Below are positions 24,088 through 34,623 of a stretch of DNA of 61,844 bases, in pieces. The translations under genes and the position numbers were made by a program. Every line of letters starts with the position of its first letter. Within the stretch, counting starts at the first letter, position 1. Location: positions 1 to 61,844 of the forward strand of contig JADRCO010000057.1 in NCBI GenBank assembly GCA_021464525.1, in the 5' to 3' direction. This DNA is from Rhizophagus sp. LPA8_4_AMF. Lineage: Eukaryota; Glomeromycota; Glomeromycetes; Glomerales; Glomeraceae. The notes below the pieces were generated by a model. The model was not told the origin of the DNA. It made no database searches and saw nothing but the letters and a program-made list of their open reading frames with translations.

Positions 24088-24831
24088 TTAAATGAAAATT
24101 AGAAAATTTTGGACTTTGTATATAATATACATAACAAATTTTTTTTTTTAAAATAATAAAAAATAAATAAAAAAAAATAAAAAAAAATTCTCAAGTATAA
24201 TAAAAGTATAATATTGATAATCACGCAGTCAAAAAAAACAAAGTTTTGAAAGTTTTGTCGTACCAAAAAAAAGAATTTATGATGGAAAAGAATTTAAGAA
24301 ACAACAAACAACAACCATTTTTTTGTACAATTCAATAAAAAACTTTTTATGATTGTGTGACCACAACCCAGGAAGACAAGCTCCTATTTTAATCCTATTT
24401 TAGTATATCTCAAGTTACTTATCCTACTAAATTACAAAATGTTTAATGTCTTACAAAATTAAAAAATATTTATTTTTACTCACGCCATCCTGAATTCCTA
24501 ATTTAGTAATAAAAATTTCTGATTACTTGTAAATCTGACAATTTCATCACTGATTTTTTATGTATTCCCAAACATATATTTTTTTTTTTACAAAGAATTT
24601 TTACAAACTAGTTAAAGTGGCAAAAAAAATTATATATATATATAAATAAAAAATAAATACACAAAATAAATTAATATCGGAATAACTGATTAAATAAATA
24701 AGAAAATATAATCATATGTTATGTTAGGCAAAAAGTGATTATGTTAATGAGTTAAAGGATTTTATGCAGATTTTTCTAAAAATGTTTATTTTTAAATTCA
24801 AAAAATTAAAAAAAATTCAATTATCCTGATT

Positions 24832-24882
24832 ATGATGGATATGATGGATATGATGGATATGATCGATATGATCGATATGATG
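24832..24882. repeat. Minisatellite, 9-base unit ATGATGGAT
   Basis: Five to six tandem copies of GATATGATG, the last ones changed to GATCGATAT. Non-coding. Confidence 0.85.
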
Positions 24883-25393
24883 CCATTTTTCCCTTTTTTT
24901 TTTTTCTTGTCCCTTTTTTTTCCCCCGTAAAATTAGTTTAGGTCATTATGCGTAATGCAATTGTAGATCATTAATCGTCGTATATCATCACTTGAAAATT
25001 TTTTGCTTACGTAAATTCGAATTTATTAGTTTGACAATGTATTATACTTTTTTAGTAGTATTACGTATTTAAACGAATAAATGTATTTTATTTTTAGAAT
25101 TCTTTCTTTGATCTTTTAAAAGTAATTTACCTAATTCCATCTTGAATTGCGGAAAATCTCCTAAAAATGTCCTTTTATGATATCGCGAAATTTTAATTTT
25201 ACCTAAAATGAACATTTCTTTACGGGTTGAATGTTTCTTTAAATTTCTTATTAAATAAAACACTATGAAATGTCCAAAGCCCAAGTCCTGTTCTAAAACA
25301 TGAAAAAGAAACGTTAGTAACGTTCCCAAAACAAAAAAGAAACAAGTCTCAACTTACATTCCCGGTATTCCAGTTCGAAGTCCTTATTTACAT

Positions 25394-25520
25394 ACGAGTA
25401 ACGGTACATCGAGTAACGGATATATACTATATATATGGGTACTATATACTGTATATACAGTATATACTTACGAGTAACAGTACTTACGAGTAACAATACC
25501 TTACGGTTTACGAGTAACGG
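25394..25520. repeat. Five direct repeats of CGAGTAAC around a palindrome
   Basis: CGAGTAAC occurs at about 25394, 25410, 25471, 25487 and 25511, often as TTACGAGTAACGG or TTACGAGTAACA. Between copies two and three lies the near-perfect palindrome ATATACTGTATATACAGTATAT. Confidence 0.7.
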
Positions 25521-25807
25521 CTTTGTAAAAAATAAAATTTTTAACTGTTATCTTTGAAGGGGTGACAAGCTATCATTTCCCGACTGGGAAATTTAAAATG
25601 ATCGATCAATTCTTTATTAAATTAATACATTTTATATTTCTTACTGAATTGTTTTTTTTACTATGAATTTACTAAATTCGTAATTAATTTTTTATTATTG
25701 TTTATATGGAAATTTCTTTTAACGTCAGCCTGTTTTATTTTTAGCATAATTACCTGTATTGGTAAGTATACACAGTGTATACACGTACAATACGCGTAAA
25801 TATTTTG

Positions 25808-25894
25808 ATATTGACCCACTACGCGGTGCTAACTTGACCCGCATAAAATATTTTACAATAAAGGGGGTCAATATAAGGCCACCAGGAGGGTCAA
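25808..25894. repeat. Nested inverted repeats TTGACCC/GGGTCAA
   Basis: TTGACCC at 25811 and 25834 is mirrored by GGGTCAA at 25865 and 25888, both pairs with the same 23-base step. The outer-left and inner-right copies extend to a perfect ATATTGACCC/GGGTCAATAT. It could be a small MITE or a paired binding site. Confidence 0.6.
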
Positions 25895-26292
25895 AGCCCA
25901 TATGATTCATTTCATCTTATGACCTTATCAAAACGCGTATTGGGAAAACGAAATTTCGACATTCCTCTCCTTGTCTACTATTCTCTACTACATTAATTAA
26001 GAAGAAATATCATTATTGTGCGATTTGAAGATTTGAAGAATTGACGAAATTTCGAAATTTCGGAATAAAAGATATTTTTTTTATTACGACTTGAATCGAT
26101 GACACACATTTAGTAAAGAAATTATCAATAAATCTACCATATTTAAAACAAATAATTTAATTAAATTTAAAAATTATATATATATTTTTTTCTTTTAAAT
26201 AATTTAAATACTAAAAATAAATTTTTATGAAAATTAAAAATAAAAATCTTTAATTATTTTCCTTCCCATGGGAGTTTTATGAAATTGAGAAG

Positions 26293-26425
26293 TTCCTTAA
26301 CGTACGCACCGTGTGTACGTACATCCTACCAGAGTTTAGAAATTATGCACTTGCACGTGATAGTTTTACACTTAACTCCGGCCAGTGCGTACGTTAATAT
26401 CGTACACAGATACGTAAGTTAAGGA
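26293..26425. mobile_element. Possible MITE with TTAACGTACGCAC inverted repeats
   Basis: TTAACGTACGCAC near the left end is repeated exactly in inverted form at 26385-26397. An outer TCCTTAAC/GTTAAGGA pair closes the segment. About 130 bases, no coding potential. Confidence 0.4.
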
Positions 26426-26667
26426 TGCTCATGAAATTGAACAATTAAGTAAAATCATACAGTACTACTTTTTTATCTACTCTCATCCAACTCAAGATAT
26501 TAAATCATTAGAAAAGTTTTTGAGTTTTGATTTAGTTACTCTGAATTTGGGAATTTTCATACTATTTCTTCTTATAATCACGATATCATCTTTAATTATT
26601 TTTCTTCCATCTTTAGAAATATCTAGTTCTCAATCTTTAACACAACATTGATCCGCAATATTGATAA

Positions 26668-26898
26668 TATTATCATTCGCAAGAAGTATATCATCATTCG
26701 CAAAGGAATTCAATCAAGTATAAAAGTACCCCCAATTTCCACTTCACCGGCTCCAGTTGCAGATGCCCTCTTGAACCTGAAGCTTATCCTGGGGCTTATA
26801 AGAAATACAAACCAAAATACAAATATAAATACTATTATCCAAAATACAAATATAAGCATAAATATTATCCAAAAAAATATCACAAGAAACCTTATTAA
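26668..26898 (+). CDS. Possible Tyr/Lys-rich small protein (3' part)
   Basis: An open frame of 76 codons ends at 26898. Its last 35 residues are almost only Tyr, Lys, Pro and His (KKYKPKYKYKYYYPK, KHKYYPKKYHKKPY), after a short GSSCRCPLEPEAYPG. No in-frame ATG is present, so a 5' exon would have to be spliced on. A hydrophobic leader-like frame (LFLLIITISSLIIFLPSL) lies just upstream at about 26560-26620 in a different phase. The pattern recalls secreted wall or adhesive proteins, but A/T-biased DNA can produce Tyr/Lys runs by chance. Function unknown. Confidence 0.3.
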   Translation, partial: YYHSQEVYHHSQRNSIKYKSTPNFHFTGSSCRCPLEPEAYPGAYKKYKPKYKYKYYYPKYKYKHKYYPKKYHKKPY

Positions 26899-28117
26899 AT
26901 TCATTATTAAATCCTTTCTTTCTTATGATTTCCAATTTTACGATCCTGTAACAAAAAAATATTTTTTGATTACAAAGAATTATTCTTATTTATTTCATTT
27001 ATTTCATTTATGGTATTTATTTGTTCGGATATTGGAGGAATTATATATATATATATATGTATATATGAGATATTAGTCCGAAGTGTAACGAAGGACTATA
27101 TACATATAGTTTACTTAATATGTATATAATGTAATATTTTTTTAGAATGTATAATACCTGTTAAATAGCATTGTTCATAGCTAAATAATTGTTAATTTTC
27201 CTTTTTAATTTCTTCAAAACTATTTATAAATATTATTATTACCAATAAAATTCATTTATTTATTATAAATACTTTTTTGCGCGTTTTTAAGTGATATCAT
27301 TGTCCCAAGTTGTATGTATACCCATGTGGAGATCGGCTCCGAGTTCGAATTATGGTACTATCCTCACCTGAGTGGCTGATTTCATTAAGAAAGTCTGAAA
27401 GTCTGTTACAATTTATTTGTTTATTTATGCCATGAATCATTGAATCGAGTATTAAGATATTATTTACATTATTTATAACGTTTCTAGTATTATTAACAAA
27501 AAGTAAATTTTAAATTCAATAAAAAATATAGTTGAATTCAACAAAAAATCATTTAAAAGCTTTAAAAGTGATTTTCATTTTTTTTTTCCTTTTTCCTCGG
27601 CAAAGTTATTCGGCTATTAACGGCCATTAAGTGGATCAATTAATATTTCACATCGCATTATACACACTTTGTATGCTATATTGCAACACATACGTATATA
27701 TAAGTATATGCAATTACGCATTTTTAACATAAAAATCGGTCAAACAAACTAAAACTAGGCATGAGCCTGCATAGAAAATGTTCCACACCAATCATCGAAA
27801 AATCCAAACCTATCCTATCCGTCATTAATTTAACACAAAATAAAAATATCTCGAATTGATGGCCTATTTAAGAAAGGATCGTCGTGTTACCATGCGATCA
27901 ATTAAGACCACTATAAGAATGCATTTTTAATTGAAAATTTTTATTCGTCGTTGTAACGGAATAATTACCTTCTCACAAACGGATTAGTTTCCGCTCACCA
28001 ACTTCACTCTTTCTCTCATTGATACTAAAGATATAGGCCAAGTACGATATATATATTTTTATATTATAATAATTTATATAAAAAATATTTTTTTTTTTTT
28101 TTCACGAGTTGGTAAAA

Positions 28118-28936
28118 ATGTCTTGGCCATTTCAAACCCTTCGCATCCTCCATCCCATACTTACCCTTTTATCATTAATTACCATTTTTTTACTTTCTGC
28201 ATGGGTTTCATCAACAAATTCATTTTCCGCTTCATTCGATTCTCATTATAATAAAATTAATAATAAACAAGAGAATTCAACAATAAAGTTTCCTGCAGAA
28301 ATTTATTTGGGTTTTATTTTTAGTATAATATCATTTTTATTTACAGCAATTTTATGCTTCCCTACTATTTCAAGTAAATTTGGATACAAAATTTTTATTT
28401 ATTTAATAGATGTAATTTTATCTATTTTTTGGTTCGTCCTCTCAATTTTAATTGTTGCTAGAATTAATAATGGATCTATAATTGACCCTAATAATATAAC
28501 TGATCAATTATATGAAAAAATCAATGAATTTCAAACTGAAGAAGGGATTCCTGATACAAATAAATCATTAACATTAGGAAAAGCAATAACTATTCTCAGT
28601 TGGATACAATTTTTAACTTGGACTTTTACAACAGTTATTTTGGCTCGTATTCGTTCTCGTAAATGGACAAAGAAAGATAGAAATAAGAGGATTAATATTG
28701 TTAGTGGATCATATGATCAAGATGCTAAAATGTTAACTACACCTTCTATTATAAAAGAAATTGATGAATTAGTGAAAAATCCTCCAAATGCACAAACTAC
28801 AAAAGAAGAGACTTCATCGAAAACTCCTGTTTTAGAATTAAATCTTTCGCTTACAACGAGTACTACTCTTTATTTACTTGATCCAGTTTCATCTCCTCCT
28901 AAAAATGATGATGAACTTTTTTCTATCAATTTATAA
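28118..28936 (+). CDS. Four-TM membrane protein, MARVEL-like
   Basis: Single-exon frame of 272 residues from the ATG at 28118 (AAAAATGTCT); the frame is open a few codons upstream without an ATG. Four hydrophobic segments lie at about 10-30, 56-80, 90-113 and 148-175, with both ends predicted cytosolic. This is the arrangement of MARVEL and related fungal four-span plasma-membrane proteins. The N-terminus RILHPILTLLSLITIFLLS starts directly with a membrane segment. A basic patch (RSRKWTKKDRNKR) follows TM4, and the last 80 residues are Ser/Thr/Pro-rich and probably disordered. Family assignment rests on topology rather than on a signature motif. It stands alone in a gene-poor stretch. Confidence 0.7.
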   Translation: MSWPFQTLRILHPILTLLSLITIFLLSAWVSSTNSFSASFDSHYNKINNKQENSTIKFPAEIYLGFIFSIISFLFTAILCFPTISSKFGYKIFIYLIDVILSIFWFVLSILIVARINNGSIIDPNNITDQLYEKINEFQTEEGIPDTNKSLTLGKAITILSWIQFLTWTFTTVILARIRSRKWTKKDRNKRINIVSGSYDQDAKMLTTPSIIKEIDELVKNPPNAQTTKEETSSKTPVLELNLSLTTSTTLYLLDPVSSPPKNDDELFSINL

Positions 28937-30597
28937 TATATAAAAAATGGATGATTATCAACAATTTTTGTTAAAAAAGAAGAATTGTATAGACAATAGT
29001 TATAAAATCATTAACATTTTTATTTAGATTTCAATCAATATAAATCAATATACTTTTAAATTGCATTTTCTCATTAACATTCCATTATATTCATTTACAT
29101 TTACATTAACTTAATATAATATAATAAGTTCTTGAGTGACGAATACCAGTGGTATATTGATTCTTTTTTATTTTTATCGATTGTAATAAGGTATGATGTG
29201 TGGGAAAAATATTTATTTATATATACAAGTATATAGAGTTATGTACTTATACATTATTATGTAAATTATTATAGTTATACTCACAACTTTATCTGTTTAT
29301 ACAACCGGTAATACGTAATTTAATTTAATAAATATTAAATTTTTTGATCGATTTTATATTTTCATACTAAATTGTTTGAATAATTGTGTTTACGAATTGT
29401 TTTTTATACTTAATTCTATAATCCTCTTACAATAATTTATTATGATACGAATTATGTTTGAATTTAGCACTATAAAATAATAGAAGGTAACGTGATAACG
29501 TATCATTGTTGAAGAGATAAAAACTAAGAGAATATAAGGTTTAATTTGCTACAACGAAGTATGCAATTGAGTATCGATTATGTTCTAAAAAGTATACAGC
29601 ATATAATCTTTATTTAAGCGCATTTTGGGCAAGCGCAAAAAAATACCTAAGCACAAACAAAATTTGAATTGTAACAAAAATACTACGCCTTTGTTAGGTG
29701 CAAAAGAAAACCGGTCGAGTTTTTACAATTGAATATACTAACTAAATAAAGCTCGAAATTTTTTAGCAGCTTTTCTCAAAATAGTTTAGCCTGATTTAAG
29801 CTTTAATTTTAAATGCTTTATGTTAATTAGTGGAATATACTAAAATAATTTTATAATAAGCAGGTCATTTACAATTAGAGATTATATCATATATGCTTAG
29901 GTGTACTTAATTTTATTTGAATTACGCAATACCCATTATCGGATCAAAAAAATCAAATTTGATTTAAGAAATCATCGATTTTTGATTGGATATGTTGTAG
30001 ACCAAATCAAACCATGTCCCATCGGCCCAAATTAGGAGATCATCGCTGGTACAGTTTTAAGGCATTATTAGAATGGGCCAATAATTTAGGCCGACGGGAC
30101 GATTTGGGACATGGTCAAGTTTGGTCTACGACATATATATATGAGATTAACCATTTAATGATATTATTTTATGATAGACTGGAAAGAAAATTAAAGGAAA
30201 AATTTTCTTTTCTGCACTTCTGAAGTGGTAGGAACTCGGAAGAATTAACAACTTTTCAATATCATAATTTTAACAACTACAAACGATATACAGAACATTT
30301 GAAAGGCGCTAATGGAATTCTTTCAATAATCGTTATACGCTGAATATCCGCTGGATATCTGCTGGATATCTGCTGGACATCTTTTCGTTTGATTCATCAT
30401 TTTGTTTTGAACTTTTGTAGACTTACGCCAAGAATGGCTTAAAACCATTAAATAATTAGTGACGTAACATATATGTAAACGTAACATCATGATGACGATG
30501 ATCGTGAAATACGTAAAAAATTTTAATATAAAAAAATAATATAAATTTATTCTTTTTCCTAAATTAAATTTTTTCTTTTCCACACCTAATAAAAATT
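28937..30597. other. Intergenic region with one MITE
   Basis: No gene is supported. It contains the inverted-repeat element at 29991-30135 and a triple GCTGGATATCT at about 30350-30380. The stretch directly before 30598 must hold the Yvc1 promoter. Confidence 0.6.
29991..30135. mobile_element. MITE, about 145 bp, with imperfect 45-bp inverted ends
   Basis: The left arm (GTAGACCAAATCAAACCATG...) and the reverse complement of the right arm (GTAGACCAAACTTGACCATG...) agree over about 45 bases, apart from a 10-base insertion in the right arm. The interior is under 60 bases. Flanks are TAT-rich, so the target duplication cannot be fixed. A 69-codon frame running through it is an artefact. Confidence 0.6.
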
Positions 30598-32801
30598 ATG
30601 TCGGCAGATACACGGACTCCTTTGATAAATGACTCGCAACTTTCTTATTATTGTTTAACACCTGAAAGTGATGATTCATCTAACAAATCATATGATGATG
30701 AACATGATAATTTTTATGAGGAAATTAATGAGAAACTGACTATAATTCGTGATGTCATTAGGAATTTAGTACCTTTGGGTTCAATTAAACATACTGAAGA
30801 GCTTATAACTGATCCAGTTGTTGATTATGTATTCGAGAAATGTAAAAAAGATCCGAGCATTGTTTTTATCGTATTATATTATGCGAGGGGATTACAAAAA
30901 ATGATTAAAGCCGATGATCATGAACCGGCTTTAACCAGTATGAGATCTAGAAGAATTGAGTGTAGTGAATTATTAGCTATAGAATTGTAAGTAAAAAAAA
31001 AAAAAGTCATTGTAAATTTGTTTTGATAAAGAAACTAACATTATTTACAAAAATCTTTCAAAGAGTTCATAAATTTGATGATCAAGAATTTATATTCACT
31101 AAAGTATTAACGAAACGATATGCATTCTCACAATATGATGATCTCGAAACCCGTAAAAATGGTATTTAAATCATATCGTTAATTTAATATCTTTTAAAAG
31201 AAAGAATATTATTATTTATCTCTTACATTTTCGTATAGCTTTGGATCTCGCAGCAAGTATTTATTCTGAAAATAGCGACCATGGCACATTGTTTTTATCT
31301 GATGATGAAGTTCAATCGTGTTTATATGTAAATATTTTGTATATGCATATATGCATGTGATAATTTTTAACTAATTTTTACCTTATTACCGTACTTAGGC
31401 ATTATGGACTGGTCACTTAATGCCGTCACGAATTTCCGATATATCACGTACTGTAGCCTATCATATTCCATACCATAGTTCAAATTTCTTTGAAAACTAT
31501 AAAAATTTGGATTTATTATGTATTCCTAGAAATCAATATTTACTTGAAGTATTTGCATATATTACATTTTTATTAATTTATACTCTTTTCGCCGCTAATA
31601 TTGACAAGATTCGTGAATATGATATTTATTTGGAAATAATGATGTATTTTTTAGTATTTACTTTTATATTAGATGATATTCGTTTAGTAAGTGTTCATTT
31701 CTTCTTTCTTTTAAAATTTGTATTTTTCAGATTTTCTTACAATATTTTATTCTTTTTATAGTTTCAACGTCATGGAGTTAAACATTTCACATATCTTAGA
31801 AAAATACTTTCATTTATTATATATGCAATTTTCATTATTGACATGACGTTAAGAATTAGAAATTTTGTTAATCCTGATATTTCTGTTCCTCCATTACATC
31901 GAAAAATTCTATCATTAGTACCTTTATTTCTTCATTGGAGAGTTCTTCTATTATTGGATGCATTTCAACCAGTTGGAAAATGGTTAACTCAAATTTCAAG
32001 AATTTTAAAGAAGAGCATGTCATATTATATTTTATTATCTTTGGCATTTTTTGCATTCTTTCAATCATTTTTAGTTCTACAAGATAGTTATAAAGATCAT
32101 AATGTTGAGTTAAGTGAATGGGGAATTTTCAAACTTTTGATTAAAGGAATATTAATGTAAGAAAAAAAGATTCTTTTTTTTTTTTTTTATAATTCGTTAT
32201 TCTTATATTTATTTATTTGTTTGTTTGTTTTTTAATTAGTGCGCCGGATTTTCAAACTGTGAACGAAACGGAACATAGATTTGGTTTTTTGTTGTACTCT
32301 TTTTATGTATTTATAGTTAGTATTATTCTCTTTGCAGTCTTACTTCCATTATTTATGACTGCATTGACAACTAGACGTACAGTTCCAGAGGAATATTTAT
32401 CACATTTTGCATATTTAGTCTTAAGAGAAGTAAGACAACAAACTCGATATAATTATCCTCCACCATTTAATATTTTATATTATATACTCATACTACCAAT
32501 TTATTATATTTTTGGAAGAAAACGAAATGTATGTTCATATGTGAAAATTTTAACAAGAATAATATTTTTTATTCCAATGATTATTTTCACCTTGATTCAA
32601 ATACGTGGAAGTAAAAATAATCAAGAAAAGGATGTTAGAGATACAGATGTAAAAGAATTATCGGATTTACCCATTCCCCAAGATGAAAATCAAATGCTTA
32701 GAATAATATTACATAAATTAGATATAATTAATGAACAACAAAGCAGGCTTCAATATAAATTGGAAAATATTGAATCTCATTTAGGTGTTTATTCAGTATA
32801 A
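30598..32801 (+). CDS. YVC1: Vacuolar TRP-type cation channel, Yvc1/TRPY1 family
   Basis: Six exons: 30598-30986, 31064-31161, 31239-31327, 31399-31686, 31762-32156 and 32240-32801, giving 606 residues (yeast Yvc1 is 675). In yeast this channel releases Ca2+ from the vacuole on mechanical or osmotic stimulation. The cytosolic N-terminal part carries the family block LVPLGSIKHTEELITDPVV and an ankyrin-free helical region. Six membrane segments follow at about 238-260, 266-285, 297-317, 335-355, 372-393 and 435-460, with the pore-side APDFQT before the last one. The C-terminus is a charged helix (EQQSRLQYKLENIESHL). The exon 2 start (31064) was chosen because it keeps phase and sits after a CTAAC branch site. 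Next comes a Golgi membrane gene on the same strand. Confidence 0.9.
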
Positions 32802-33147
32802 ATTTGTTGAATAAGGTATTAATAGATTTTAATAAAGTATACCAGAATAACCAGATAGCTTTATTTTTAATAATTTATTTCACAACCTAGTTTCAGTATA
32901 AAATAATATTATTATATTTTTATATTTTTACTAAAGTGATCGAAATGGTTAATTAATTATTATAATTGAAACATATCATATAAATAAATAATTTAAAAAA
33001 TTGTGTGATCTAAAGTTCATATCACATGATTACATGAACGCAAGATCTCCCAACCAATGCTTGACCCGTGTTTACTCTTTTCTTGTTTATCCTTGAACCT
33101 TTAACGGCTTCTATTTTTTCATTAGATTAAAATTTATAATCGATAAA
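32802..33147. other. Intergenic, no feature seen
   Basis: 346 bases between two co-directional genes. It must hold the Yvc1 polyadenylation site and the promoter of the Yip1-family gene. No clear motif. Confidence 0.6.
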
Positions 33148-34407
33148 ATGTCGAGAGAAGAATATAGCGTGGTCGTCGAAATGGACGATGAGGTAAGAAA
33201 GTTTGTCTCTTAAAAGAGTTTTTTATTTTTACCAAAGTTATTAAATACTTAATCTTTAGCCTGCTCGAAGGGAAGAATTAGAGTTTCAAGGTTAGTTTCC
33301 CTCTTTTTTTTTTACTCTTAACGTTTGCTTATTTTTATTTTAATTCGATATTTTCACGTATAGATTTTTCTTCCACTTCCGGAGTTGGTGGCAAAATTGC
33401 TAAAGATAAACAAGCGCCCTCTAATAATGACGGTATTGTTAAAAATGTATTTAAGTTAATTATTTTTTTCTTTTAATAATTTATGTGGAACTAAATTATT
33501 AATTTTTTGATAGGATTTAATAATGCGTCATTTTTTGATTCAAATCAGTCAATTCGAAATGAATCGCAAGGTGGTTCATACCCTTTGTGGTCGATTGAAT
33601 ACTACGCTCGATATTTTGATGTAGATACCACTCAGGTTTGTTAATTAAAAGGGGTTTTTTTTCACAATAAAAAGGTTTAACTGAAAAAATATATAATATA
33701 GGTTCTTGAAAGAGCATCGAAAAGTCTTTTCCCCAAAGACAACTTTGTTGATACAGTTGGATCAAATCCTGACTTATATGGTACACACTAATTCTGTATC
33801 GGATTTTTATTATAATTATTCTAATAATTTTTATTTATTAAAGGACCTTTTTGGATACCCACAACTGTCATATTCTTACTTTTTGTGACAGCAACAATTG
33901 CAAAATTTATTTCAGACAAAGATTCTCCTTATGATTTTATAATCTTATCATTTGGTTTCGCCGCTATTTATACATACTCTTTTGGTATGCCACTTATTGT
34001 TTGGGGTGCATTAAAATATTTTGGTTGTAGCCCTTCATTGTTAGATACTATCGGTTTATATGGATATAGCTTAACCATATGGTTACCTATCTCTGTGCGT
34101 TATTTTTTTGTTTTGTTTTGTTTTGTTTAATTTTCGTTTATTCATAATATTAATAGAAAATCTCATTTTTATTTTATTTCAGATTATTAATATTGTTCCT
34201 TCTGATACAGTTCGATGGGCTCTTGTAATAGTTGGATTCGCAATTTCAGGATTCTTTATCACAAGAAATCTTTATCCGATTATATCCAGAGCTGATTCGA
34301 AAACTTCTAGATTATTGTTAATTTTTGTATTAGCGGCTCATGCTGCATTTGCTTTGTTACTTAAATTTAAATTCTTTTCGTATCAATGGAAACCTAAAAG
34401 TGATTAA
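33148..34407 (+). CDS. YIPF1: Yip1-domain Golgi membrane protein, YIPF1/YIPF2 type
   Basis: Seven exons: 33148-33192, 33260-33290, 33364-33432, 33514-33635, 33702-33780, 33844-34094 and 34183-34407, giving 273 residues. Yip1-family proteins bind Rab GTPases and sit in Golgi and ER membranes. The cytosolic N-terminus is acidic and Ser-rich. The block LWSIEYYARYFDVDTTQV and SNPDLYGPFWIPTT are typical of YIPF1/YIPF2, and five hydrophobic segments follow from residue 140 to the end. Exon 6 ends at a GTGCGT donor. The gene is flanked by Yvc1 and, tail-to-tail, by Gyp1, which acts on a Rab. The precise orthologue (Yip5 in yeast) is inferred. Confidence 0.9.
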
Positions 34408-34623
34408 GATTAATTTTAATTATTTATTATTTAATTTGAGATATAGTAAAAAGGTTTGGTTGTATGATTTTCTTTTTTTTTTTTTAGAAAAAAAATATTA
34501 TTGTAATACACAAGTGATGTAATTAATTGTAAATCAAATAAATATATATTAAAAAAGGAGCACAAAATAATACATTTTACGTCTAATATATTAAGAGTCC
34601 TTATTCAAAAAGTAAGTGTTAAA

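Larger units (their letters stand above)
24088..28117. other. A+T-rich intergenic region with small repeats
   Basis: Contains a 9-base tandem repeat (24832-24882), five CGAGTAAC repeats (25394-25520), two inverted-repeat structures (25808-25894 and 26293-26425) and the Tyr/Lys-rich open frame at 26668-26898. A hairpin AGTCC...GGACT lies at 27074-27096, and a box-B-like GAGTTCGAATT at about 27350. No conventional gene is seen. Confidence 0.55.

Noticed and set aside
24841-24882. Short regular repeats as a CRISPR array
   Set aside because: The units are contiguous 9-mers without spacers, in eukaryotic DNA: a plain minisatellite.
27297-27400. Possible second tRNA or SINE around GAGTTCGAATT
   Set aside because: Only a weak box-B-like string; no acceptor or T-stem pairing could be drawn.
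30014-30223. 69-codon plus-strand frame starting MSHRPKLGDHRW
   Set aside because: It lies within and beyond the inverted-repeat element at 29991-30135, so the frame is fortuitous.
31868-32068. Minus-strand frame of 66 codons inside YVC1
   Set aside because: Mirror of a conserved membrane exon; no splice or start support and no family resemblance.
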